Assembly (NCBI GenBank): GCA_944322675.1
Contig: CALUPO010000015.1
Span: forward strand, 1 to 49,396
Source of the DNA: Candidatus Gastranaerophilales bacterium
GTDB taxonomy: Bacteria > Cyanobacteriota > Vampirovibrionia > Gastranaerophilales > Gastranaerophilaceae
Length of the DNA stretch: 49,396 bases
Direction of reading: 5' to 3'
Shown in pieces: positions 1-8,646 of the stretch. The notes beneath the pieces are model-generated. The model worked only from the letters and a program-made list of their open reading frames with translations, was not told where the DNA came from and made no database searches. Positions within the stretch are counted from its first letter, which is position 1, and the number at the start of each line of letters is the position of its first letter. A program made the position numbers and the translations under genes.

Positions 1-420
1 TTGCGGTTAACATAGTTAGACGCAAGGTTGATGCTGACATACCCATTTTTCGTTCCCCTTTTTTACTTTCCTAACCTATTATTTTATTTTTTTAATTATT
101 TATATATTAATATTCTATTGAGATATTTTCATGGTAAGGTTAATATTTTATTTATATACCATAATTCTTTTTTATTGATTAGAAAATTATACATTCCCTT
201 TATTCCTCTATATATTGTATCCTTGATTTTGTTATCGGTAATTTTTGCTACAACTTTAATATTTTTCTGATAAAATTGATATGAATTTCAAATACGAAAA
301 TTTACAAGGATTTTCAGGTTAACATTTCTTAATATTTTATTAAGTTATTATTCTAAGTCACCATACATATCTTACATTCATACTAAAAAAAGGAGAGGAA
401 AAATAAAAAAAAATAAACAA
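1..420. other. AT-rich non-coding stretch, nothing recognised
   Basis: No convincing gene is visible. A TTG-initiated hydrophobic 80-codon frame at 28-270 has no ribosome binding site and a composition (Phe, Ile, Leu, Tyr) expected of any T-rich strand, so it is not called. The stretch leads into the repeat cluster that begins near 421. Confidence 0.5.
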
Positions 421-895
421 AGTTGCCCCGTCCGGAGGACATTAAATTTCGTATGGGGGGATATGGGGGGAGGCTTTGCCTCCCCCCATAAATACTAATT
501 CCCGCCGTAGGAAAGACGCCCGAATGAAATGAGGGCGGATACCTCAGGCGGAAAAAAAGCCAAAACCGACAACACGAAGTGCGACAGGCGAAGTGCTTTG
601 AGCTTGAAGGAAATTCAAGAGAGTGATAATTGTTCGTGCCTGCGTATGGGTTACATTTGTTGACTTTTTCCTACAATTGTTTAATTCTTTAAAAAAAAAT
701 AAACAAAATAACCCCGTCCGGAGGACATTAAATTAATTAATTTTTGAAGTTTAACAATTTTGACACCCTCACCCCAACCCTCTCCCTTTAGGGAGAGGGA
801 GATAGGAAAAGATCTTTCCCCCCCTAAAAAAAGAAAGCGGAAAATAAAAAAGTTGTAGAATGAGAGCAACAATGGCAACCCATACGCAGGTTTGA
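421..895 (+). repeat. Composite repeat, copy A
   Basis: A GC-richer block in an AT-rich background. In order it holds a core GTCCGGAGGAC (430-440), a 13-bp G-run hairpin (462-474 pairing with 478-490, loop TTT), a foldable segment bounded by CCGCC/GGCGG (about 502-550), a TAATTGTTCGTGCC module (about 627-690), a second core (716-726), a CCCTCTCCC/GGGAGAGGG palindrome (778-799) and the AACCCATACGCAGG motif (about 878). The same order recurs at 949-1338 and 48796-49083. Short reading frames inside it are on neither strand gene-like. Confidence 0.85.
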
Positions 896-948
896 GTAAT
901 AGTTTTTAAATAATAATAAAAATATAAAGCCTTTCAGGCGGAGACACT

Positions 949-1338
949 ACCCCACCCGAAGGACGTTAACTTTCGTGTGGGGGGATATGGGGGGAGGCTT
1001 TGCCTCCCCCCATAAATTACTAATTCCCGCCGTAGGAAAGACGCCCGAATGAAATGAGGGCGGATACCTCAGGCGGAAAAAAGCCAAAACCGACAGCACG
1101 AAGTGCGATAGGAGAAGTTAAACAGAGTAACCCCGTCCGGAGGACGTTAAAATAATTTTAAACTTAATAATTTTGTCACCCTCACCCCAGCCCTCTCCCT
1201 TTAGAAAAAGTGAGAATAAAGAAGTTGGAGAATGAGGGCAACAATAGCAACCCATACGCAGGTTTGAGTAATAGTTTTTAAATAATAATAAAAATATAAA
1301 GCCTTTCAGGCGGAGGCACTTTGTGTGGACAAAGTGCC
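949..1338 (+). repeat. Composite repeat, copy B
   Basis: Second copy of the composite, in direct orientation to copy A. It has a degenerate core at about 951-966, the G-run hairpin (986-998 with 1002-1014, loop TTT), the CCGCC segment (about 1027-1077), a core near 1134-1144, and a half-lost CCCTCTCCC palindrome (left arm 1191-1199, right arm replaced by AAAAAG). It then has the AACCCATACGCAGG motif (about 1251) and a 10-bp hairpin GGCACTTTGT/ACAAAGTGCC (1315-1338). Confidence 0.85.
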
Positions 1339-1442
1339 CAAAACCGTAACCCGACTTGTCACTCACATTCTCACTAAACTCAACTAAAGCAGCCTTAACT
1401 CGTGCTTCGCACTCAAACAAAAGGCTGCCTGTTGTTGTTTCG

Positions 1443-1760
1443 TTAAGTGATAATTGTTCGTGCCTGCGTATGGGTTACATTTATTGACTTTATTCTACAA
1501 TTGTTTAATAAGTCTTGAAAAAGACAAGTGTTGAAATAAACCAAATGTTGTTGAGTATAATTAAAATATACAACCCATACGCAGGTTTGAGTAATAGTCA
1601 CAGACGAAACAGTGTCAAAGCCTCCTTTTGTTTGAGTGCACGAAGTGCACGAGTTAAGGAGGCTCAAGTTGAGTCGTGTGAATATACGAAAACCAAGTGG
1701 GTTGGGGTTTTGTGCAGCTTTTACGCAAAAGCTGCCCCATCCGGAGGACGTTAAATTAAT
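1443..1760 (+). repeat. Repeat modules: 135-bp-type element plus hairpin and core
   Basis: The TAATTGTTCGTGCC module (about 1449-1515) is followed by a copy of the inner mobile-like unit, which begins with AACCCATACGCAGGTTT at 1572-1588 and runs to about 1694. It contains the nested hairpin AGCCTCCTT...AAGGAGGCT around GTGCAC/GTGCAC. Next come a 9-bp perfect hairpin GCAGCTTTT/AAAAGCTGC (1714-1735) and a core (about 1741-1751). The reverse complement of most of this unit is found at 29953-30118. Confidence 0.75.
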
Positions 1761-1780
1761 TTTAAATAATTCTTAAAAAA

Positions 1781-1884
1781 TAATTGTTCGTGCCTGCGTA
1801 TGGGTTACATTTATTAACTTTATTCTACAACTGTTTAATTCTTTAAAAAAATAAACAAAGTAACCCCGTCCGGAGGACATTAAA
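1781..1884 (+). repeat. Partial repeat: TAATTGTTCGTGCC module plus core
   Basis: A third local copy of the module that starts TAATTGTTCGTGCCTGCG, ending in the AAACAAAGTAACCCC run and the GTCCGGAGGAC core (about 1868-1878). It closes the 5' repeat cluster. From 1885 to about 2056 the sequence is AT-rich and shows nothing recognisable. Confidence 0.7.
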
Positions 1885-2056
1885 ATATTGTTGAATATAC
1901 AAGTATTATAAAATTTTTCATATCCTAAATTTATAAGAGCATTTATACGATAGACTTATAACATATCCTTATGCTAAAAAAGTTATAGATTGGAGTCAAA
2001 AATCTAAAAATAAAACTTATCATCTAATACTAAGGAATAAGATGAAGGAAAAATAC

Positions 2057-2089
2057 TAAAAATCACCTCAAAAATTATTTGAGATGATT
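2057..2089 (-). terminator. Intrinsic terminator of the ilvD-adh operon
   Basis: On the minus strand a 12-bp stem (AATCATCTCAAA against TTTGAGGTGATT, one G-U pair, 5-nt loop; plus coordinates 2061-2072 and 2078-2089) is followed by a short T run. It lies 25 nt after the stop of the alcohol dehydrogenase gene. Confidence 0.7.
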
Positions 2090-2114
2090 CTTAATTATTA
2101 TTAAAATTTCTTAT

Positions 2115-3335
2115 TTAATTTTTATTGTATCCTTCAAGGGATTCTATAAATATATTTTTAACAACATCTCTTGTTGCATCAATTGGTGCAATACTCAATA
2201 ATAAGTCAAGTGAAGGTGTATTAAAAGTTAAATCAACTATTTTATCAATATCACTTTCACAAAAACCTTCATCTTTGAGTTTTTGAGTTGCACCTAATTC
2301 AAATATCCATTTTTCAACAGCTTTTGCAGCTTTTTGTGCTTCATTTGTTTCTCCATTTAAATTTTCGACAATGGGAGATAATATATAAGCAAAAATATGC
2401 GGCTTACCTTGATATGCATATTTGATAACAGAAGGTAATAAAATAGCCAAACCTAAACCATGTGTTAGTTCAGGTTTCATTCCGCTCAACGGATGTTCTA
2501 ATGCATGAGTTAAATGTAAAAGCCCATTATCAAAAGACATACCACCTAACATGGATGCATAAGTTAAAAAGTATCTTGCTTCCATATCATTTGGATTTTT
2601 AATTATTTTGGGAAGATATTTTGCTACTGTCTTTATAGTTTCATATGCAAGAGATATTGCAAGAGGTGAAGCAACTTTTGATGTAGCTGCTTCAACTGCA
2701 TGATTTACTGCATCAAGTGACACAAATAATGTTTGTTTAGGACTTAAACCCTTCATTAATGCCGGATCGTCTATTGATGCGTATGGATATAAACAATCAT
2801 AAGCTATTGCTGGTTTAAATTCTGTTTCAGGAATTGTTGCCACAGCAAATCTATTTGCTTCTGTTCCAGTTCCGTGTGTTAAATTGATTGCAATAATAGG
2901 AGCTGCAACTTGAGGTGTAAATTTAAAAGTATATAAATCACGTGCATTATATTGCGGATTCTTTATTAAACAAGCAACCGATTTAGCAGTATCAATAGGT
3001 GAACCACCTCCAATTCCAATAACAGCTTCAGCATTAAAGTCCTTAGCCATATTAAAAGCTTCATCTATATGACAAACAGTAGGATTTGGTGTCACTTTAT
3101 CATAATTTATATAATCTATATTATTGTCTTCAAGTGCTTTTTTTATAACATCCCATGCACCTGTAGATTTATAGGCATTTTTTCCTGATATAACGATTAT
3201 TTTATCAACTTTTTTTTCTTTTTTTAATGATTTTAATATATCATCAATTTTATTAACAGCACCAACACCAAAATATACATTTGTTTTTACTCGTAGTTCT
3301 TTAATTTCATTAATGTCAATATCATTTTCCCACAT
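2115..3335 (-). CDS. Iron-containing alcohol dehydrogenase
   Basis: A 406-residue group III (iron-activated) NAD(P)-dependent alcohol dehydrogenase. The nucleotide-binding GGGS motif lies at about residues 109-112 (GIGGGSPIDTAK). Metal ligands expected for the family are visible as Asp208 and His212 (SLDAVNHAVEA), His277 (THALEHPLSG) and His292 (THG). Length is normal for the family. It follows ilvD by 54 nt on the same strand and ends at a terminator, so the two are probably co-transcribed. The alcohol or aldehyde used cannot be read from the sequence; butanol, lactaldehyde or propanediol-type activity are all possible. Confidence 0.88.
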   Translation of the reverse strand: MWENDIDINEIKELRVKTNVYFGVGAVNKIDDILKSLKKEKKVDKIIVISGKNAYKSTGAWDVIKKALEDNNIDYINYDKVTPNPTVCHIDEAFNMAKDFNAEAVIGIGGGSPIDTAKSVACLIKNPQYNARDLYTFKFTPQVAAPIIAINLTHGTGTEANRFAVATIPETEFKPAIAYDCLYPYASIDDPALMKGLSPKQTLFVSLDAVNHAVEAATSKVASPLAISLAYETIKTVAKYLPKIIKNPNDMEARYFLTYASMLGGMSFDNGLLHLTHALEHPLSGMKPELTHGLGLAILLPSVIKYAYQGKPHIFAYILSPIVENLNGETNEAQKAAKAVEKWIFELGATQKLKDEGFCESDIDKIVDLTFNTPSLDLLLSIAPIDATRDVVKNIFIESLEGYNKN

Positions 3336-3389
3336 AATATTTTCACTCCTTTCATTTTTAGATTAAATATTTATTGCTTAATAACTTTT

Positions 3390-5051
3390 CTAATCTGTCG
3401 TAACAGCTCCACAAGCTGCCGTTTTGACTGTTTGTGCATATTTTTTTAAATATCCGTTTATTTTTTTATCCGGCTTTGCAGGTTTATTTTGACGCCTTTT
3501 AGCAAGTATGCTATCATTAACAATTAAATTTAAAGTCCTATTTGGTATATCGATTTCAATATCATCACCATCTTGAATATAGGCAATAATACCATCATTT
3601 GATGCTTCAGGACAAATATGACCTATGCATAATCCCCGCGTGCCGCCTGAAAATCTTCCATCGGTAATCAATGCAACTTTTGCTCCTAAACCTTTTCCAA
3701 CAATTAGTGATGTTGGACTTAACATTTCTCTCATCCCGGGACCACCCTGAGGACCTTCATAACGTATAACTACCACATGACCTTCTTTAACTGTATTATT
3801 TGTAATTGCATTCACAGCATCTTCTTCACAATTAAAACATATAGCTTTACCTTTAAAAACTAAAGCTTCTTTATCAACACCTGATATTTTAACAACACTT
3901 CCTTTTTCTGAAATGTTACCATATAAAATAGCCAACCCCGGATTCGTTGTTAAAGGTTTATCAAAAGGATGTATAACACTATTATCAACATAACTATTGC
4001 TTGCAATATCGCTTATTTTTTTACCTTCAATATTTGTTGTATTATTGAAATATGGTGTTTTACCATATAAAGTTTTTATGGCTCCACTTACACCACCTGC
4101 TTTTTCAAAATCATGCATTGTAAGATTTGATGAAGGATCAAGTTTTATTATTTGTGGAATTTTGTAACTTAACTTGTCAAAATCATTCAAAGTTATGTTT
4201 ATATTTGCAGTATTTGCTATTGCCAGCAAATGAAGAATAGAATTTGTTGACCCGCCAAGTGCAAGATCCATAATAATAGCATTTTGTAAACTTTCTTTTG
4301 TTATAATTTGGTTTGGTAATATTTGTTTTTGAACAAGCTCTACTATTTTTACACCTGATTCAAATGCAATTCTTTTTTTCTTTGCACTTGTAGCAGGGGC
4401 ACTTGCACAACCTTCTAAACTTAATCCCATTGTTTCAGTTAGAACTGCAAGTGTATTTGCTGTATAAAGTCCCTGACATGAACCTATTGACGGACAACAG
4501 TTTTCTTCCATTTTATGTAACTGTTCTTCATTTATCTCACCTGATTGTAGTTTACCTATAGCTTCAAATGAACCTTTAATGAATGTTAAATGATGACCTT
4601 CACAATACCCGTCATCCATTGGACCGCCGGTTACAACAATTGATGGAATATTTAATCTTAATGCCGCCATAATAGCACCAGGTGTTATTTTATCACAGTT
4701 TGTTAGCAAAACAAGACCATCCAATTGATGGGCCTGTGCTACTGTTTCAATACAATCAGCAATTAAATCACGTGATGGAAGAGAATATTTCATGCCGCTA
4801 TGACCCATTGATATACCATCACAAACAGCTGGAATTCCAAAAATAAAAGACTGCCCTCCTCCTGTATGTATTCCTTTTTCAATTTGACGTTCAAGATCTC
4901 GTAAACCTACATGACCGGGCACTAAATCTGAAAAAGAACTTGCTATACCAATAAATGGACGTTTTATTGAACTTTTTGTTATTCCCGTTGAATATAATAA
5001 CGCTCTATGTGGGGCTTTGGATATTCCTTCTTTTATTTCATCACTTCTCAT
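3390..5051 (-). CDS. ilvD: Dihydroxy-acid dehydratase
   Basis: A 553-residue IlvD/Edd-family enzyme that dehydrates 2,3-dihydroxy acids to 2-oxo acids in valine, isoleucine and pantothenate synthesis. The N-terminus ([22 protein letters not shown]), the [11 protein letters not shown] segment, the [16 protein letters not shown] cluster-binding region and the [14 protein letters not shown] region are all recognisable, and cysteines that ligate the Fe-S cluster are present. ATG at 5051 is preceded by AAGGATG at normal spacing. An ATTTTTT heptamer repeat lies about 106 nt upstream. No ilvB, ilvC or ilvE neighbour is in view. Confidence 0.95.
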   Translation of the reverse strand: MRSDEIKEGISKAPHRALLYSTGITKSSIKRPFIGIASSFSDLVPGHVGLRDLERQIEKGIHTGGGQSFIFGIPAVCDGISMGHSGMKYSLPSRDLIADCIETVAQAHQLDGLVLLTNCDKITPGAIMAALRLNIPSIVVTGGPMDDGYCEGHHLTFIKGSFEAIGKLQSGEINEEQLHKMEENCCPSIGSCQGLYTANTLAVLTETMGLSLEGCASAPATSAKKKRIAFESGVKIVELVQKQILPNQIITKESLQNAIIMDLALGGSTNSILHLLAIANTANINITLNDFDKLSYKIPQIIKLDPSSNLTMHDFEKAGGVSGAIKTLYGKTPYFNNTTNIEGKKISDIASNSYVDNSVIHPFDKPLTTNPGLAILYGNISEKGSVVKISGVDKEALVFKGKAICFNCEEDAVNAITNNTVKEGHVVVIRYEGPQGGPGMREMLSPTSLIVGKGLGAKVALITDGRFSGGTRGLCIGHICPEASNDGIIAYIQDGDDIEIDIPNRTLNLIVNDSILAKRRQNKPAKPDKKINGYLKKYAQTVKTAACGAVTTD

Positions 5052-5375
5052 AATTCATCCTTTTAATTTTTAGTATTTATGATAATTTTATTTTACAATA
5101 TTTTTTCTTATTTTGGCGGTTTATTACAAAATATTAAGTGTAATATAAGTATTATCTTTTATTTTTTATTTTTTATTTTTTATTTTTTATTTTTTATTTT
5201 TCTTAAACTTAATGTATTCAATGTTAAAATTTTATCTTTATTTATAAAAGTATATATTTTATAACTTACCATAACTAATCTAAAGGTTAATAAAATATAC
5301 ATCCGGAGGTTGATATTTTTTTTTCAAGATAAATATAAAATAATTAATAAATGAGTTGTGAGGATATAAATAGAC
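5052..5375. other. Intergenic region between divergent ilvD and TPR genes
   Basis: About 320 nt without a gene. It must hold the promoters of both divergent units. The only structured element is the ATTTTTT heptamer array at 5157-5201. A 61-codon Phe/Ile-rich frame running through the array is a composition artefact. Confidence 0.6.
5157..5201. repeat. ATTTTTT heptanucleotide tandem repeat (about 6 copies)
   Basis: Adenines at 5161, 5168, 5175, 5182, 5189 and 5196 are separated by T6 runs, and the last run is cut to five T by a C at 5202. A repeat of this kind can change length by slipped-strand mispairing and sits between two divergent starts. Confidence 0.85.
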
Positions 5376-6152
5376 TTGGTTATTGAAGTTAAAGATAGTT
5401 TTTTTAATGTGGAAAAATTGGATTTAGTAACAAATCCCAACCGTGTGACGAAAGATAAGATATTATTAACAAAAGCTAATGCTTTAAGAATGGGGCATTT
5501 GTTTCGTGAGTCTATCGGATTTTATTTGAAAACTATATTCTTAAATCGAAATAATTCTGATGCTTATTTGGGTTTAAGTCTTTCATATAAAAATATAGGT
5601 GAATATGAAAAAGCTATTGAATGTTTAAATAAAGCACGTAAGTTAAGTCCTTTTGTAAGTGAAATTTATTATCAGCTTGGAGTTTGTTATAATATAATAG
5701 CAAGACCTGATTTAGCTGTTATAAATTTAAGAAAAGCCATTAAATTAAACAAAAAAAATTTAAATTATCAAATACAACTTGGAATATCACATGAGTTGAT
5801 GGATGAGTATAAAATGGCTTTTTCTATTTATGAAAAAATAATAAAAGAAGAACCTTCGTTTTTGCTTGCTTACAATTACAAGGCAACTTTATTTCTCAAT
5901 ATAGGCAATTATGAATTATCCTCTAATTGTTTTTATCAAATTTTAAAACTTAATCCTGAATATTATAATGCTTATCTTGGCATAGCTATATGTTTTGATA
6001 GAATGGGTAAATTTTCAAAAGCATTGCGATTTTATAAAAAATATTTAAAATTAAAACCTAAATCAAATAATGTTTTTAGTGTGCATTCTCGAATTGAAAT
6101 ATTGAAATACAAAATGAAACCATTAAAGTGTAACAGGTTAACTTTGTTATAG
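5376..6152 (+). CDS. Tetratricopeptide repeat protein
   Basis: A 258-residue protein made almost wholly of TPR units from about residue 30 to 235, for example AYLGLSLSYKNIGEYEKAIECLNKA and similar helix pairs ending in LxP. No signal peptide or membrane segment is visible, so it is probably a cytoplasmic scaffold. The start is TTG at 5376, preceded by GTGAGGAT about 13 nt upstream; no better ATG exists in frame. It lies 76 nt before a PfkB kinase and is probably the first gene of a TPR-PfkB-CsaB unit. The partner is unknown. Confidence 0.75.
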   Translation: MVIEVKDSFFNVEKLDLVTNPNRVTKDKILLTKANALRMGHLFRESIGFYLKTIFLNRNNSDAYLGLSLSYKNIGEYEKAIECLNKARKLSPFVSEIYYQLGVCYNIIARPDLAVINLRKAIKLNKKNLNYQIQLGISHELMDEYKMAFSIYEKIIKEEPSFLLAYNYKATLFLNIGNYELSSNCFYQILKLNPEYYNAYLGIAICFDRMGKFSKALRFYKKYLKLKPKSNNVFSVHSRIEILKYKMKPLKCNRLTLL

Positions 6153-6228
6153 TTATAATTCCTTGTTTGACAAATTATATTTTTTTGTAATAATACAAAA
6201 AAAAGGTTTTAAGGATAAGTTTGTATTT

Positions 6229-7158
6229 ATGAGACAAGTTGATATTATTACAATAGGTGAATGTCTTCTTGAATTGTCAGCAAGTGAGACGTTATCTGAA
6301 ACTTATGATTTTATAAAATATTTTGGTGGTGATGCATTATGTTCATCGGTATGTGCTTCACGTCTTGGCTCAAATGTAGGATTTATTACAAAAATTGGAA
6401 ATGATTTTTTTGAAAAGTTTCTGTATAAAAAATTAAAAGATGAAAAATTGGATACATTATATGTAAAAACAGTAAATGCTATTAATGGTGTTTATTTCGT
6501 AGGCAAAGATGAGTGTTTTAAAAATGAAGTTCAATTTTATCGAAAAAAATCAGCAGCTTCTTATCTTTCTATTGATGATATTAATGAAGATTATTTTAAA
6601 GAAGCATCTGTATATTATGCAACAGGAACAACTCAGGCTCTTTCGGTTAATGCAAGAGAGGCTGTGTCACAGGGTTTTTTATTTGCTAAAAAAAATTCTT
6701 TAATATGTGCTTATGATCCAAATTTTAATCGCACATTATGGTCAGAAGCTGAAGCTAAGGATGCTTTTGACGAAATTATAAGCGATGTGGATATTTTATT
6801 TTTAAATATTGATAAAGATGTTAAAACAATATATAATATTGAATCTGTTGATTCGGTTATTAAGTATTTTTGGGATCAGGGTGTACAATCTGTAGTCATT
6901 AAGTCACTTGTTGATTCAGGATATTTTATAGGTTATAATAATGAAATATTATTTGTAAAATTTTTTGCAGCAACAAAAGATGCTTTTGGAGCAGGGGATG
7001 CTTTTAATGGTGCGTTTCTACATGCTATTAATAAAGGATTCAGTTATTATGAAGCAGGTAAGTTTGCTTCAATAGTTGCAGGCTTGCAAGCTCAAAAAAG
7101 TGGAGCTATAAAATCTATACCATTAAAAGAAGAAGTGTGTGAGTATTATGGATGTTGA
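6229..7158 (+). CDS. PfkB-family carbohydrate kinase
   Basis: A ribokinase/PfkB-fold sugar kinase of 309 residues. The N-terminal VDIITIGECLLEL strand, the substrate-side GGDALCSSVCASRLG segment and the C-terminal DAFGAGDAFNGAF motif with the catalytic Asp in GAGD are clear. It resembles 2-keto-3-deoxygluconate and fructose kinases most, but the sugar cannot be assigned. The ATG at 6229 has AAGGAT upstream; an in-frame extension to 6163 lacks conserved sequence and was not used. It overlaps the next gene by 11 nt, implying translational coupling. Confidence 0.85.
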   Translation: MRQVDIITIGECLLELSASETLSETYDFIKYFGGDALCSSVCASRLGSNVGFITKIGNDFFEKFLYKKLKDEKLDTLYVKTVNAINGVYFVGKDECFKNEVQFYRKKSAASYLSIDDINEDYFKEASVYYATGTTQALSVNAREAVSQGFLFAKKNSLICAYDPNFNRTLWSEAEAKDAFDEIISDVDILFLNIDKDVKTIYNIESVDSVIKYFWDQGVQSVVIKSLVDSGYFIGYNNEILFVKFFAATKDAFGAGDAFNGAFLHAINKGFSYYEAGKFASIVAGLQAQKSGAIKSIPLKEEVCEYYGC

Positions 7159-8206
7159 TTTAAGGAAAAAGGTTTTATTATCCGGATATTATGGAAGTAA
7201 AAATTTTGGGGATGAAGCTATTTTATATGTCCTTGTGCAAAAACTTAAAAATATTACAAGGAATATATGTGTCTTATCATCAGATCCAAAGTTTACATCA
7301 AGTGTTTATCTTGTTGATAGTGTTTATAAGTTTAATTTTTTTCAAATTTTAAAAGAAATTTTGAAAAATGATGTTTTAATTTCAGGTGGAGGAAGTCTTC
7401 TTCAGGATGCTACAAGTTTTAGAAGTTTATTATACTATTTATTTATTATTTTTATTTCTTTATTTTTAAAAAAAGAAGTTATAATTGTAGCTCAGGGTAT
7501 AGGTCCTATAAATAATAGGTTTGGAAAATTTTTAACAAAGAAATTATTAAAAAAAGCAAAACTTGTAACTGTGCGAGATGATAAAAGTTATGAGCTTTTA
7601 AAAAGCTGGGGTATAAATTCTCAGAATATTAATGATCCTATGTTTGGTTTATCATTACCACAGAATACACCTATGAATAGAGTTGGTGTTCAACTAAGGA
7701 AATGGAAAACTATATCTTCTAAGTTTTTGAATGATCTTGCAAAATATATAAATAAGTATTTTGCTCATAAGGAAATATACATATATTCTCTTCAGGAAAA
7801 TTTGGATATGCCTGTTTGTCAAGAGTTTGCTCAAATTTTGTTAAATATAAATCCTAAAATTAAACTTCAAATAGAACATAATTTAAATATTCCTGAGGTT
7901 ATATCGAGTTTTCGAAATTTAGATTTTATGATATCAATGAGATTTCATGGTTGTTTACTTGCATTAAAGTATGGAATTAGAACATGTGCTTTAAGTTATG
8001 ATGAAAAGGTTGAGGTGCTGGCTTCTAAGTTAGGTATTCCATGTATAGAGTTAAATAAAGATATGAATTATAATTTCGATAAAGCATTTAAAGATTTAAT
8101 AAGCATTGATAAATGGCAGCTTTATAATAGGGTTGAAGCGATTGATTTTAAATTTAAACCTGTTGAAGATAGTTTAGAAATAATTACTAATAAAACTAAT
8201 TTATAA
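7148..8206 (+). CDS. csaB: Polysaccharide pyruvyl transferase
   Basis: A CsaB-type enzyme, which adds ketal-linked pyruvate to secondary cell-wall polysaccharide and so creates the ligand for SLH-domain S-layer proteins. Family hallmarks visible are LLSGYYGSKNFGDEAIL at the N-terminus, ISGGGSLLQD, AQGIGPI, TVRDDKSYELL and the C-terminal SMRFHGCLLALKYGI motif. ATG at 7148 is favoured over a GTG at 7139 because of spacing to the AGAAG box; both overlap the pfkB end. CsaB homologues are standard in Cyanobacteria. SLH proteins are not encoded in this window. Confidence 0.88.
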   Translation: MDVDLRKKVLLSGYYGSKNFGDEAILYVLVQKLKNITRNICVLSSDPKFTSSVYLVDSVYKFNFFQILKEILKNDVLISGGGSLLQDATSFRSLLYYLFIIFISLFLKKEVIIVAQGIGPINNRFGKFLTKKLLKKAKLVTVRDDKSYELLKSWGINSQNINDPMFGLSLPQNTPMNRVGVQLRKWKTISSKFLNDLAKYINKYFAHKEIYIYSLQENLDMPVCQEFAQILLNINPKIKLQIEHNLNIPEVISSFRNLDFMISMRFHGCLLALKYGIRTCALSYDEKVEVLASKLGIPCIELNKDMNYNFDKAFKDLISIDKWQLYNRVEAIDFKFKPVEDSLEIITNKTNL

Positions 8207-8238
8207 TTTATCTTGAAGAAAAATCTTAAAAATAATAC

Positions 8239-8267
8239 TTGACTTTAAATTATTTCTTTAATAATAT
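8239..8267 (+). promoter_or_regulatory. Sigma-70 type promoter for tRNA-Val
   Basis: TTGACT (8239-8244), a 17-nt spacer and TAATAT (8262-8267). Transcription would start about 7 nt later, just before the tRNA 5' end at 8281. Confidence 0.8.
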
Positions 8268-8280
8268 ATTAAGTAAAGAA

Positions 8281-8356
8281 GGGCGTTTAGCTCAATTGGT
8301 AGAGCGTCTCCCTTACAAGGAGAGGGTTTGGGGTTCGAGTCCCTAAACGCCCACCA
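8281..8356 (+). tRNA. tRNA-Val (anticodon UAC)
   Basis: A full 76-nt cloverleaf with encoded CCA. The acceptor stem GGGCGTT/AACGCCC, D arm GCTC...GAGC, anticodon stem TCTCC/GGAGA with loop CTTACAA (anticodon TAC in DNA), and T arm with TTCGAGT are all present. It is a single-gene transcript with its own promoter and terminator. Confidence 0.97.
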
Positions 8357-8364
8357 CTTTCAAG

Positions 8365-8388
8365 GAGAGTTTAGGACTCTCTTTTTTT
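8365..8388 (+). terminator. Intrinsic terminator after tRNA-Val
   Basis: GAGAGT (8365-8370) pairs with ACTCTC (8376-8381) across a 5-nt loop and runs into a T7 tract. Confidence 0.9.
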
Positions 8389-8646
8389 ATTACTTTGTTT
8401 TTTGGAATTAAAAATTTTAAGACAAATTATAAAAGATATAAAAAATACTTTATGGTGTTGGTTTTAGAAATTTAAGTTTTTCTAATTAATCTTTTTTAAT
8501 GTTTAATTTGTTTTAGGTTTTTACAAATTTGGGGTGAAATTTGTTATCATATAACTAATTTTATATTTTATAAAGTAACATTTGAGTGGAAATAAAACGA
8601 AAGATAAATAAAATATTTATTGTGTTAAATAAGAGGATATAATAAA
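8389..8646. other. Intergenic region upstream of the umuC-like gene
   Basis: No gene, RNA or clear operator is seen. The ribosome binding site AGAGGAT at 8632-8638 belongs to the polymerase gene downstream. Confidence 0.5.

Noticed and set aside
28-270. Hydrophobic 80-residue reading frame near the window start
   Set aside because: TTG start without ribosome binding site, composition expected of T-rich DNA, no family resemblance.
462-490. G-quadruplex at the G6 runs
   Set aside because: Only two long G runs occur next to each other and the second is paired in a perfect 13-bp hairpin, which should win over a quadruplex.
421-1340. CRISPR array
   Set aside because: Repeats are long, unevenly spaced and multi-module, with no constant short repeat and unique spacers, and no cas genes are present.
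1515-1754. Frame with an MKKTSVEINQ start, near-identical to one on the minus strand at 23704-24054
   Set aside because: Both run through the 135-bp-type repeat; identity is due to the DNA repeat, the ends differ, and frames on the opposite strand look equally conserved. Not treated as a protein family.
5079-5264. 61-residue Phe/Ile-rich frame over the heptamer array
   Set aside because: It is generated by the ATTTTTT repeat and flanking T-rich sequence.
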